DNA of 33,735 nucleotides, taken from Nocardiopsis trehalosi NBRC 14201. Its GTDB lineage: Bacteria > Actinomycetota > Actinomycetes > Streptosporangiales > Streptosporangiaceae. The notes under the pieces were generated by a model. It searched no databases. It saw only the letters and a program-made list of their open reading frames with translations, and was not told the origin of the DNA. Position numbers and translations under genes: made by a program. Positions 1 through 7,110 of the stretch are shown piece after piece. The stretch lies in the NCBI RefSeq assembly GCF_001552555.1, contig NZ_BCRK01000052.1:1-33735 (forward strand), read 5' to 3'. Each line of letters opens with the position of its first letter. The stretch's first letter is position 1.

Positions 1-11
1 CGCCGCGCGGG

Positions 12-788
12 CTATTCCAGCCGGCGCGAGGCCAGCACGCTGACCAGGTGCAGAACGGACTGCAGGGCGGCGACGGCGACGCACGCCGCGACCAGCACCT
101 GGGTGGCGAGCAGGTCGCCGCGCACGGCGTCGACCACGGCCACCAGCACCACGACGATGGACAGCTCCACGGCCTGGATCAGCCGGTGGAAGCGGAGCGC
201 GGCCGCCGCCTTGCGGGCCAGGCCCAGCCCGGCGGAGCGGGGGTGCATGGCCGCGTCGCCGATCTTCTCGGGCAGCCCCGCCTTGGCGCGGGCCACCACG
301 ACGTTGTCGGTCTCGACCTTGATGATCGCGGCGCCCAGCGCCGCGGCCATGCCCGCGACCACCCAGTTGCCCGCGACCAGTTCGCCCTGGGCGCGCACGC
401 CCAGGCCGATCAGCAGCGCGATCTCGGACAGGTAGTGGCCGATGCGGTCGAGGTAGATCCCGGCGACGCTGGTGCGCCCGGTGTAGCGGGCGACCTCGCC
501 GTCGGAGCAGTCGAGCAGCAGGTAGACCTGGATCAGCACGAACGCCAGGATGGCCGACCACAGCCCGCCGAAGGCGAGCACCGCCCCGGCGAGCACCCCG
601 AACGCCATCATCAGGTAGGTGATGGGGTTGGGCGGCACGCCGAGCCGGACGAACACCGTGCTCAGGTAGGGCGAGACGTCGCGCATGTACAGGCGCCCGG
701 CCCAGTGCTCCTCGTTGACGCGCTCCTTGATGCCCGCGGGCTGCCCGCCCGCGCGCACCTCAGCGACCGACGGCCGTGACATATTCAC
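12..788 (-). CDS. CDP-alcohol phosphatidyltransferase family membrane enzyme
   Basis: Integral membrane enzyme expected to transfer an alcohol phosphate from a CDP-alcohol to an acceptor alcohol. The 258-residue protein has the family signature in order: D93, D96-G97, A100-R101, G110, D114. The position of the fourth Asp, the usual general base, is His118. Several hydrophobic segments follow, as expected for the six-helix fold. The GTG start at 788 has GGAG five bases upstream; ATG at 782 is a less well spaced alternative. It overlaps the end of the dehydrogenase gene by 29 bp, so the two are co-transcribed and probably coupled. With the upstream nucleotidyltransferase and dehydrogenase it could complete a make-activate-transfer pathway for a polyol phosphate. 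The true substrate and acceptor cannot be read from sequence. Confidence 0.85.
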   Translation of the reverse strand: MNMSRPSVAEVRAGGQPAGIKERVNEEHWAGRLYMRDVSPYLSTVFVRLGVPPNPITYLMMAFGVLAGAVLAFGGLWSAILAFVLIQVYLLLDCSDGEVARYTGRTSVAGIYLDRIGHYLSEIALLIGLGVRAQGELVAGNWVVAGMAAALGAAIIKVETDNVVVARAKAGLPEKIGDAAMHPRSAGLGLARKAAAALRFHRLIQAVELSIVVVLVAVVDAVRGDLLATQVLVAACVAVAALQSVLHLVSVLASRRLE

Positions 789-1827
789 CGACGCTCCGCC
801 GAATCTCGTCCTCGGACAGGGCCAGGTGCTCCAGGACCGTGTACCGGCCGGGGCGGGTCTGCGGCGCGTAGGCCACCGCCCGCGCGAACTGCTCCTCGTC
901 CAGGCCGATGTCGGCCGGGACGACGGGCAGCTCGTGCCGGAGCAGGCAGGCCCGGATGTCGCGCATCGCGGCCTCGCCGGTGCCCTGGTGGCGGGTGCGC
1001 AGGAAGTAGGCGTACAGCGCGCCCACCCCCGCCAGCTCGCCGTGGTTGCTCACCCCGGGGTAGAGGTGGGTGATCGCGTGCAGGATCTCGTGGCAGGCAC
1101 CGCTCGCGGGCCGGCTCGACCCGGCGACCGACATCGCCATGCCCGACAGCACCAGCGCCTCGGCGAGCACGGTCAGGAAGTCCTGCGACTCCACGGAGTC
1201 GGGGCGGTGCAGCACCGCCTCGGCGGCGACGCGGGCGAAGGTCACGGCCATGCCGTCGACGGGCTCGCCCTGCTCGCGCCCCGCCAGCTCCCAGTCGGCG
1301 ATGGCCGACAGGTTGCTCACCACGTCGCCGACCCCGGACCGCACCAGGCGCTGCGGGGCGGCGCGCACGTAGTCGACGTCGATCACGACGGCGATCGGCA
1401 TGGACACCCCGTAGGAGCCCTTGCCGCTCTCGTGCTCCAGCGACGCCGTCGGCGAGCAGATGCCGTCGTGGGCGAGGTTGGTGGCGACCGCCACCATGGG
1501 GATGCCGGCCATGGACGCGGCGAACTTGGTGACGTCGATCGTCTTGCCGCCGCCGATGCCGGCGACCGCCTCGTAGGCGCCGGAGCGGAGCTTCTTGCCC
1601 AGCTCCGTGGCGACGTCGACGCTGCCGCCCTCGACCCGGAACACCTCGCAGTTGGGCAGGTCCAGGTCGGCGGCGATCTGGGAGCCCTGGCCCGGGCCGA
1701 CCGCGACGGCGATGCGGCCCTCGGTGGCGATGCGGCGGTCCGCCAGCACCGAGCCGAGGGAGGCGATGGCGCCCCGCCGCACGTCGATCGTGAGCGGCGA
1801 GGGCAGCATGCGGGCTAGTAGCGGCAT
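760..1827 (-). CDS. Iron-containing alcohol dehydrogenase family, glycerol-1-phosphate dehydrogenase-like (AraM/EgsA type)
   Basis: Likely NAD(P)-dependent oxidoreductase interconverting a keto-phosphate such as dihydroxyacetone phosphate and sn-glycerol-1-phosphate. The 355-residue protein shows the GGGK nucleotide loop (residues 92-95), the family N-L-A-H-D-G stretch (117-122), and probable metal ligands D168, H246 and H262 (in N-H-G-E). Length matches AraM-type enzymes. The ATG at 1827 is preceded by GGGAG at five bases and overlaps the nucleotidyltransferase stop by 13 bp; the frame stays open much further upstream, but that part reads like a shadow of the neighbouring gene. Position between a cytidylyltransferase-like gene and a CDP-alcohol transferase suggests it supplies the alcohol phosphate. 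The substrate is an inference; other polyol or keto-phosphate substrates are possible. Confidence 0.82.
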   Translation of the reverse strand: MPLLARMLPSPLTIDVRRGAIASLGSVLADRRIATEGRIAVAVGPGQGSQIAADLDLPNCEVFRVEGGSVDVATELGKKLRSGAYEAVAGIGGGKTIDVTKFAASMAGIPMVAVATNLAHDGICSPTASLEHESGKGSYGVSMPIAVVIDVDYVRAAPQRLVRSGVGDVVSNLSAIADWELAGREQGEPVDGMAVTFARVAAEAVLHRPDSVESQDFLTVLAEALVLSGMAMSVAGSSRPASGACHEILHAITHLYPGVSNHGELAGVGALYAYFLRTRHQGTGEAAMRDIRACLLRHELPVVPADIGLDEEQFARAVAYAPQTRPGRYTVLEHLALSEDEIRRSVGEYVTAVGR

Positions 1828-2546
1828 GCGATCTCCCGGGCGCGGGCGAGGTCGTCGTGGTTGTCGACCTCGACCCACTCGACCGTCCCGATCGGGGCGA
1901 CCGCGACCTTGCCGCCCCGGTTCACCAGCTCCTGGTAGCCGTCCTCGTAGTAGAGCTGCGGGTCGCGCTCCCAGGTGGTCTTGAGCGCGTCGGCGAGCCG
2001 GTCGGCCAGCGAGCCCTCGATGAGGGTGGCGCCGATGTACTCGCCGGCCGCCGTGGCCGGGTCCATGAGCTTGGTGATGGTGCGCAGGTGCCCGGACTCG
2101 TCCAGGGTCACCTTCATCTCCTCTTCGGCGAGCGTTTTGGCGTTGTCCACCGCGAGGAGCAGCTCCGGCCCCCGGGCGGCGAGTAGCGTCTCCTCGACAC
2201 TCACCGGGTGCACGGTGTCGCCGTTGACGAGGAGGACGCCCTCGGCGAAGTACTCGCGCGCGGTCCACAGGGAGTAGGCGTTGTTCCACTCCTCGGCCTT
2301 GTCGTTGTAGGCCAGGGTCAGGCGGACGCCGTGCCGGCGCTCCAGCGCCTCCTTGCGCTCCTCCACGGCCTCGGCGCGGTAGCCGACGACGACCACGACG
2401 TCGGTCAGCCCCACCGCGGCGAGGTTGCGCAGCGAGATGTCCATGATGGTGGTGTCGCCGTCGACCGGCACCAGTGCCTTGGGCAGGGTGTCGGTGTAGG
2501 GGCGCAGCCGGCGGCCCGCTCCCGCGGCAAGAACCATACCGAGCAT
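1815..2546 (-). CDS. Sugar/alcohol-phosphate nucleotidyltransferase (LicC / inositol-phosphate cytidylyltransferase-like)
   Basis: Predicted to activate an alcohol phosphate with CTP, giving a CDP-alcohol. The 243-residue protein starts with the nucleotidyltransferase signature L-A-A-G-A-G-R-R-L-R-P (6-16) followed by L-P-K-A-L (21-25). It has N-G-D (108-110) for metal and nucleotide contact, N-N-A-Y-S-L (88-93) as in phosphocholine cytidylyltransferases, and a C-terminal V-E-V-D-N-H-D-D-L motif. ATG at 2546 follows a very strong AAGGAGG that overlaps the TAA of the upstream gene; ATG at 2537 is possible. Similar domains are fused to CDP-alcohol transferases in inositol-phosphate enzymes (known for the family), which supports a joint pathway with the gene ending at 12. 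The base used and the alcohol are inferred. Confidence 0.83.
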   Translation of the reverse strand: MLGMVLAAGAGRRLRPYTDTLPKALVPVDGDTTIMDISLRNLAAVGLTDVVVVVGYRAEAVEERKEALERRHGVRLTLAYNDKAEEWNNAYSLWTAREYFAEGVLLVNGDTVHPVSVEETLLAARGPELLLAVDNAKTLAEEEMKVTLDESGHLRTITKLMDPATAAGEYIGATLIEGSLADRLADALKTTWERDPQLYYEDGYQELVNRGGKVAVAPIGTVEWVEVDNHDDLARAREIACRY

Positions 2547-2562
2547 GTCGGCGCCATCCTCC

Positions 2563-3210
2563 TTAGGTCGTGGAGGCGTCCCTGCCTCCCCATTCGTTAC
2601 GCGCGGTCTCCGCCAAGGGCGTGACGGGGGTCGCCGACCAGCCCGCCGCGGCGTCCCGGACGAGCAGGACCGCGAGGTAGCCCGTCAGCACACCGTAGGC
2701 GAACGGCAGCCAGCCCAGCGCACCGCCGGCGGCCACGACCAGCATGCGGCCGTCCCAGCCGAGCAGCGCGCGCGTGGCCCCGGCGGGCGGTCGGACGCCG
2801 CACCGCGCCCGGTGCACGGTGTCGCGGTGGTGCAGCGCGACCGCAGTCAAGAGTACGAACACCAGCGGCCCGGGTACGCCCGAACCGGCGCCGACGGCGA
2901 GTAGGTAAAGGTACTCGGTTGCGCGCAGCACCGGTGGCACGAGCCAGTCGAACCGCCCGTCGTGCGGGTGCGCCGAGGCCACCCCCGACAGCAGGAGGGC
3001 GGCGACCGGTGCGAACAGGGTAATGCCTGACTGGCCGCCGAGCCCGGCGGCCAGCAGGACGCCCGTGACGAGCGCGCCGGCCAGGGCGGGTGGCAGCGGC
3101 GGCAGCGCCCCCGCGGCGAGCCGGCCCAGGCCCGTGGAGACGTGCCCGTCGTCGCGGAGGAGGCGCAGGTCAGGCCGGGGGTCGGGCGGCGGCGGGGATG
3201 GCGCGGCCAT
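2563..3210 (-). CDS. Small multi-spanning membrane protein, resembles DUF5941
   Basis: Uncharacterised 215-residue membrane protein with about four to five hydrophobic segments (roughly residues 40-58, 63-78, 95-125, 155-180). The stretch with R-A-T-E-Y-L-Y-L-L and L-H-H-R-D-T-V-H-R resembles, from memory, the DUF5941 domain found in actinobacterial proteins encoded next to CDP-alcohol transferases. No catalytic motif is visible. It lies 3 bp after the stop of the gene for a degenerate CDP-alcohol transferase and its TAA stop forms part of the Shine-Dalgarno of the nucleotidyltransferase gene, so it is firmly inside this operon. ATG at 3210 has only a weak GAGG. A role as a partner subunit of the membrane transferases is plausible but unproven. 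Confidence 0.6.
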   Translation of the reverse strand: MAAPSPPPPDPRPDLRLLRDDGHVSTGLGRLAAGALPPLPPALAGALVTGVLLAAGLGGQSGITLFAPVAALLLSGVASAHPHDGRFDWLVPPVLRATEYLYLLAVGAGSGVPGPLVFVLLTAVALHHRDTVHRARCGVRPPAGATRALLGWDGRMLVVAAGGALGWLPFAYGVLTGYLAVLLVRDAAAGWSATPVTPLAETARNEWGGRDASTT

Positions 3211-3213
3211 GGA

Positions 3214-4113
3214 CTACCTCGCGGGGTCTCGGTCGGGCGGGTCGATGAGCGCCCCGGCGACGGCGGCCGCGCACCCGGCGATCAGTGCGACGAACGTCAC
3301 CCGGGCGTCCCAAATCGTTATCGTCGCGGCCACCGCGGCGAACCGCACCGGTTGCGGGAAGGAGAGCAGCCGGCGCAGCCGCGCCCGCGCGGCGCGCGCC
3401 GGGCGGACGCGCCCCGGGGCCGGCCGGGCGCCGGTGCGGGCGGCGCGCACGCTCCGCAGGGCGCGTTCGCGGCCCGCCTCCCACTCGGGGTGGCGGCCGC
3501 CGCCCCCGGACGTGCGGATGGGCACCGGGCCGCCGGGCGGCGGTACGGGCGGGGGCGCCGGAACGGGGTCGGGGTCGGGGTCGGGGCCGCCGAGCAGTTC
3601 GGCGGTCAGGGAGGCGTCGCCCGGGTCGCGGCGGGCGGGCCGGCCGGGGTCGACGGCCACGATCGGCGAGGGGTCGACGGCGGCGTCGGCCGGGCGGGCG
3701 GTGCGCGCCGCGGCGACCCCGTCGCGCAGCGCCAGCGCGGCGAGCGCGGCGGCCGCCCACGTCCACGCGTCGGCGGCCCCGGCGGCGGCGCCGCCGACCG
3801 CCACGCCGGCGAGGACGGCGTACTCGCGCAGCCGGGCGAGTACGGCGGCCGTCCACGCGTCGAGGGCGTCGCCGGGGGCGGACCGGAGCCGGGCGGCGAC
3901 CGCGTCGGCGCCCAGGGCCGCGGCGAGCAGTACCGCGCCGCACAGGGCGCCGCGCACCCCGGGTTCGCTGAACCACACGGCGGCCGCGACGGCCAGCAGC
4001 AGGCCCGCGCGGGCCAGGGCCGACGGGGACGTCCCGCGCCTCCGCGCCCAGTGGACCGCCGGGCGGGCGGCCCGGTCGATGCCCCGGTCGATGCGTGCGC
4101 CGACATCCGCCAC
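3214..4113 (-). CDS. Membrane protein with a degenerate CDP-alcohol phosphotransferase-like domain
   Basis: A 299-residue protein with hydrophobic segments in the N-terminal 150 residues, a Pro/Asp-rich linker (about 185-205, including a D-P-D-P run), a basic Arg-rich stretch and a final transmembrane segment near 260-290. The part reading A-D-A-V-A-A-R followed by V-L-A-R-L-R-E-Y lines up with the CDP-alcohol transferase pattern, but only one of four Asp residues survives: the others are Leu, Ala and Ala, and the Gly after the second Asp is Ala. If the alignment is right it is a pseudoenzyme. The GTG start at 4113 has GGGAGGGG seven bases upstream. Third gene in from a strong hairpin that separates it from the export ATPase. 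The family assignment is my manual alignment and needs a profile search. Confidence 0.6.
   Translation of the reverse strand: MADVGARIDRGIDRAARPAVHWARRRGTSPSALARAGLLLAVAAAVWFSEPGVRGALCGAVLLAAALGADAVAARLRSAPGDALDAWTAAVLARLREYAVLAGVAVGGAAAGAADAWTWAAAALAALALRDGVAAARTARPADAAVDPSPIVAVDPGRPARRDPGDASLTAELLGGPDPDPDPVPAPPPVPPPGGPVPIRTSGGGGRHPEWEAGRERALRSVRAARTGARPAPGRVRPARAARARLRRLLSFPQPVRFAAVAATITIWDARVTFVALIAGCAAAVAGALIDPPDRDPAR
3565..3586. repeat. Hexanucleotide tandem repeat GGGGTC, 3.7 copies, inside a gene
   Basis: Perfect GGGG-TC tandem units encode the alternating Asp-Pro run on the complementary strand. The four G4 tracts with 2-nt loops are also a G-quadruplex motif and a likely slippage site. 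Confidence 0.8.
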
Positions 4114-4210
4114 GGCCGTGCCCCTCCCGAGCGCCTACCGGCCAACGGTGGCCCACGGCGCCGCGTACGGCAACCACCGACACGCCCGGCGGCGCGGGGC
4201 GGACACGGCG

Positions 4211-4241
4211 GCGCCCGGCCGCTGCGGGAGCGGCCGGGCGC
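4211..4241 (-). terminator. Strong hairpin after the export ATPase gene
   Basis: Perfect 12-bp stem (4211-4222 with 4230-4241) around a 7-nt loop, 40 bp past the ATPase stop on the minus strand. There is no T run, as is common for terminators in high-GC actinobacteria. It may separate expression of the ABC transporter from the biosynthetic genes to its left, or only attenuate read-through. Confidence 0.65.
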
Positions 4242-4280
4242 GGGGCGCGGCGGGCGGGCCGGTCGGGCGGCGGGGCCGGG

Positions 4281-5093
4281 TCAGGCGGCCTTGCCGTCCT
4301 CGCCGGACTTCTTCCGCTCGTCGGCGCGCTTCTTCTCCTCCTGCTCCGCCTTCACATCGGCGTTGTAGGCGTCGAGCGCGCTCTGGATGTCGGTGTCGAG
4401 CACCAGCCGGCCGTCCTTGACGTACAGCCCGCGGGTGCAGAACCGCTTGAGGTCGGACTCGCTGTGCGAGACCAGCACCATGGTGCGGTTGTTCTTGAGC
4501 ATCCGGGTGATGGCGTCGTAGCACTTCTTCTTGAACGCCTTGTCGCCGACCGCGAGCACCTCGTCGACGAGCATGACGGGGTGCTCCAGCTGCGAGATCA
4601 GCGCGAAGCCGAGCCGGACCTTCATGCCGCTGGAGTAGTGCCGCACGGGCATGTCGATGTAGCCCTCGCGGATGTTCGCGAACTCGACGATGTCGTCGAA
4701 CCGCTCCTCCAGCATCTTGGGCGTCATGCCGTGCAGCGAACCCACCAGGTGGACGTTCTCGCGCCCGGTGAGCTGGTCGTTGAAGCCGGCCCGCAGCTCC
4801 AGCAGCGGCGCGACCTTCCCGCGGACCTCGACGGTGCCCTCATCGGGGATGAGGACGCCGGCGATCATCTTCAGCAGGGTGGACTTGCCGGTGCCGTTCT
4901 TGCCGACGATGCCGACGCACTCGCCCTGGCCGATCTCGAAGGAGATGTCGCGCAGCGGCCAGAAGTCGGCGCCCGCCGGGTTGGGGTCGCGCTTGGTCCC
5001 GTGGATGAACATCTCGCGCAGGCTCCGCTTGCGCCGGCGGTTCATCGCGAACTTGATGCCGAGCCCCTTGGCCTCGATGACCGGCTCCGCCAT
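4281..5093 (-). CDS. ABC transporter ATP-binding protein for polysaccharide/teichoic acid export (TagH/Wzt family)
   Basis: Cytoplasmic ATPase that powers export of a lipid-linked glycopolymer by the adjacent permease. The 270-residue protein has Walker A G-K-N-G-T-G-K-S-T (64-72), the signature Y-S-S-G-M-K (153-158, an export-type variant of LSGGQ), Walker B V-M-L-V-D-E (173-178) and switch His210. An N-terminal extension before the first strand, with K-R-S-L-R-E, is typical of TagH/Wzt proteins. The C-terminal tail beyond about 245 is short and highly charged, so there is no Wzt-like carbohydrate-binding domain or TagH SH3 extension. The ATG at 5093 abuts the permease TAA directly, with AAGGAG six bases upstream, so the two are translationally coupled. 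Confidence 0.92.
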   Translation of the reverse strand: MAEPVIEAKGLGIKFAMNRRRKRSLREMFIHGTKRDPNPAGADFWPLRDISFEIGQGECVGIVGKNGTGKSTLLKMIAGVLIPDEGTVEVRGKVAPLLELRAGFNDQLTGRENVHLVGSLHGMTPKMLEERFDDIVEFANIREGYIDMPVRHYSSGMKVRLGFALISQLEHPVMLVDEVLAVGDKAFKKKCYDAITRMLKNNRTMVLVSHSESDLKRFCTRGLYVKDGRLVLDTDIQSALDAYNADVKAEQEEKKRADERKKSGEDGKAA

Positions 5094-5921
5094 TTACAAC
5101 TCCTTCAGGACCGACGTCTCCAGACGGCGGAACGTCGCGTATCCGATGATCATCGTCAGGACGGCCCCGCCGACCGTCGCGGCCAGGATGAACCCGTTCG
5201 GCGCGTCGGCCGGGAACCAGACGGCGTGGTGCATCTTGAAGATACCGAGCAGCGGGTTGAGTTCGTACAGCGTCTTGAACCACTCCGGGAACGTGTCGGA
5301 GTCGAGGACCAGCGACGACGGGATGATGATCGCCGACGCGTAGAACAGCACCCGGTTCAGGATACGCACGATGCGCTCGATGTCGCGCATGAGCACGTTC
5401 ACCGAGGCCAGCAGCAGCGTGATGCCCAGGGAGAACGTGAACTGCACGATGATGGCCAGCGGCAGCCACACCAGCAGCCCCTCGACCGACGTCCGCCCGC
5501 CCAGCGCGAACACGAAGAGCAGCAGCACCGGCCAGGTGAAGAGGTAGTCGACGAACTTCCCCGTCACGACCGCCACCGGGAAGATCTCCCGGGGCACCTT
5601 CATCGTGGTGATGAGCTTGGCGTGCGAGATCAGCGCCTTCGGCGCCTCACCCAGCGAGACGCTGAACCACAGCCACGGCAGCAGGCCGGAGATGAGGAAC
5701 AGCATGTAGCCGCCCGGGGCGTCGTCGCCTCCGGGCACGCCCCGGTTGGTGTCGAACATCAATCCGAAGACGAAGAAGTAGATCGCCGCCATGGCCAGCG
5801 GTTCCAGCATGGACCACGCGTAGCCGAGGATCGATTTCTGGTACTTGACCTTCAGGTCGCGTCGGACCAGGAGTCCGACGACCTTCCGGTTCTGCCAGAC
5901 GGCAAGCGCCCTTGACGCCAC
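5094..5921 (-). CDS. ABC-2 type permease for polysaccharide/teichoic acid export (TagG/Wzm family)
   Basis: Membrane subunit of the glycopolymer exporter. The 275-residue protein starts with a short cytoplasmic amphipathic part containing R-R-D-L-K-V-K-Y-Q, then L-G-Y-A-W-S-M-L-E-P, the hallmark of the ABC-2 family, followed by six hydrophobic segments. Near residue 100 the stretch P-R-E-I-F-P-V-A is typical of Wzm/TagG proteins. I chose GTG at 5921 because GGAGGAGG lies five bases upstream; GTG at 5927 sits too close to that site, and GTG at 5981 would add 20 residues without a clear ribosome site. First gene of the leftward operon; the ATPase follows without a gap. The exported polymer is inferred to be a teichoic-acid-like glycopolymer from neighbouring genes. 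Confidence 0.9.
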   Translation of the reverse strand: MASRALAVWQNRKVVGLLVRRDLKVKYQKSILGYAWSMLEPLAMAAIYFFVFGLMFDTNRGVPGGDDAPGGYMLFLISGLLPWLWFSVSLGEAPKALISHAKLITTMKVPREIFPVAVVTGKFVDYLFTWPVLLLFVFALGGRTSVEGLLVWLPLAIIVQFTFSLGITLLLASVNVLMRDIERIVRILNRVLFYASAIIIPSSLVLDSDTFPEWFKTLYELNPLLGIFKMHHAVWFPADAPNGFILAATVGGAVLTMIIGYATFRRLETSVLKEL

Positions 5922-6345
5922 CGCCACCTCCTCCGGGGTGCAGTTTCGAACTTCCGCGGCCGCTCCGGCGGCCCGCGCCACGCGGGCCGGGCCGAGCGCC
6001 GCCCCCGGGGTGAGGGGCGGGTCCGCACGCGACCGCTGGCGCGGTCATGGCGGGGTGCTCGGCACCGCCGAACGACGGGCGGTGGCCTACGGTTCTCCAG
6101 ATCGGACATCCAGGAGATCGGGAACGAGCGGTGCGCTCGCCGAGGGCGACGCTCCTGGGGCTCGGCGCCCGATCCTGCCATACCGGGCGACCGGGAGAGC
6201 ATTCAGGTGGACACAGATTACCGGTGCGTCGGCGGGCGGCGTCCCATGGGCGCCGATTGTTCCCGCATTGTTGGCCGTCCGACGGCGCGCCGCGACCGGT
6301 CGCGGTCGGCTAGCCTCGGTCGACGGACGACAAGGAAGGTGCCAC
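5922..6345. promoter_or_regulatory. Divergent intergenic region between the exporter operon and the cytidylyltransferase gene
   Basis: No convincing gene. It must carry promoters for both directions. A TAGCCT hexamer at 6311-6316 could be the -10 of the rightward gene, but I see no matching -35. On the minus strand a CGTAGG-containing stretch near 6088-6096 is a weak -10 candidate. The rest is GC-rich without repeats I could recognise. Confidence 0.35.
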
Positions 6346-7110
6346 ATGCCGCAGCAGCCGGCCGCCTCCCCCGCCGGCGCGGGACGCCCCCGGGTGACCG
6401 CCGCGGTCCTGGCGGGCGGGATCGGCGCCCGCATGGGCGCGCCGCGCCCCAAGCAGCTCCTGCCGCTCGCCGGCCGGGCCATCATCGAGCACTCGCTGGC
6501 GGCGTTCTGCGCGGCCCCCGAGGTCGACGACGTCGTCGTCCTGATGGTGGCCGACCACGTGGCCGAGGTCGAGGCGCTGGTCGCCGCGGCCGGCCTGGAC
6601 AAGGTGCGGGCCGTGCTGCCCGGCGGCGCCACCCGCACCGCCACCTCGGTGGCGGCCCTGCGCGCGCTCGACCACCTGCCCGGCACCGACCTGGTGCTGC
6701 TGCACGACGCCGTGCGCCCCCTGGTGACCGGCCGGGTCATCGCCGACTGCGTCGCCGCGCTGGGCACGGCCGGCGCGGTGGGCGTGGCGGTGCCGGCGGG
6801 CGACACCGTGGTGGAGGTCTCCCCCGGCCCGTCCGGCGCCGAGGCCGTCCGGCACGTGCCGCCGCGCGCGTCGCTGCGCCGCATGCAGACCCCGCAGGGG
6901 TTCCGGCTCGACGTGGTCCGCCGCGCCTACGCGGCCGCGCTGGACGACCCCGACCTCGTGGCCACCGACGACTGCGGGGTGGTGCTGCGCTACCTGCCGG
7001 GCGAGGAGGTCCGGATCGTCCCTGGTGACGAGGCCAACATCAAGGTGACCAACCCGGGCGACGTCGAGGTGGCCGAGGCGCTGCTGCGCCGGCGCGCCGC
7101 CGTGGGGTGA
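6346..7110 (+). CDS. IspD/TarI-family cytidylyltransferase
   Basis: Transfers CMP from CTP to a polyol phosphate. The 254-residue protein has the family nucleotide loop A-V-L-A-G-G-I-G-A-R-M-G followed by P-K-Q, the central L-L-H-D-A-V-R-P motif, T-P-Q-G-F, and a C-terminal A-T-D-D plus N-I-K-V-T-N-P. These features are shared by IspD (methylerythritol phosphate, isoprenoid synthesis) and TarI (ribitol-5-phosphate, teichoic acid). The usual actinobacterial ispD partner ispF is absent here and the neighbours are polymer genes, so a TarI-like role is a real possibility, although no TarJ reductase is nearby. ATG at 6346 has AAGGAAGG six bases upstream; the frame is open further upstream but without a site. 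Overlaps the next gene by four bases. Confidence 0.88.
   Translation: MPQQPAASPAGAGRPRVTAAVLAGGIGARMGAPRPKQLLPLAGRAIIEHSLAAFCAAPEVDDVVVLMVADHVAEVEALVAAAGLDKVRAVLPGGATRTATSVAALRALDHLPGTDLVLLHDAVRPLVTGRVIADCVAALGTAGAVGVAVPAGDTVVEVSPGPSGAEAVRHVPPRASLRRMQTPQGFRLDVVRRAYAAALDDPDLVATDDCGVVLRYLPGEEVRIVPGDEANIKVTNPGDVEVAEALLRRRAAVG

Noticed and set aside
48-779. Plus-strand open frame opposite the CDP-alcohol transferase
   Set aside because: Composition is His/Asp/Gly/Gln-rich with no domain, as expected for the antisense frame of a high-GC gene whose minus-strand product has clear motifs.
1828-2289. N-terminal extension of the dehydrogenase frame up to 2289
   Set aside because: It overlaps the nucleotidyltransferase and reads as Arg/Gly/Pro-rich shadow; the ATG at 1827 has a good ribosome site and matches family length.
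5922-6345. Possible small gene in the divergent region (frame 6047-6313)
   Set aside because: No ribosome site, no coding-like periodicity, and it crosses the region needed for promoters.
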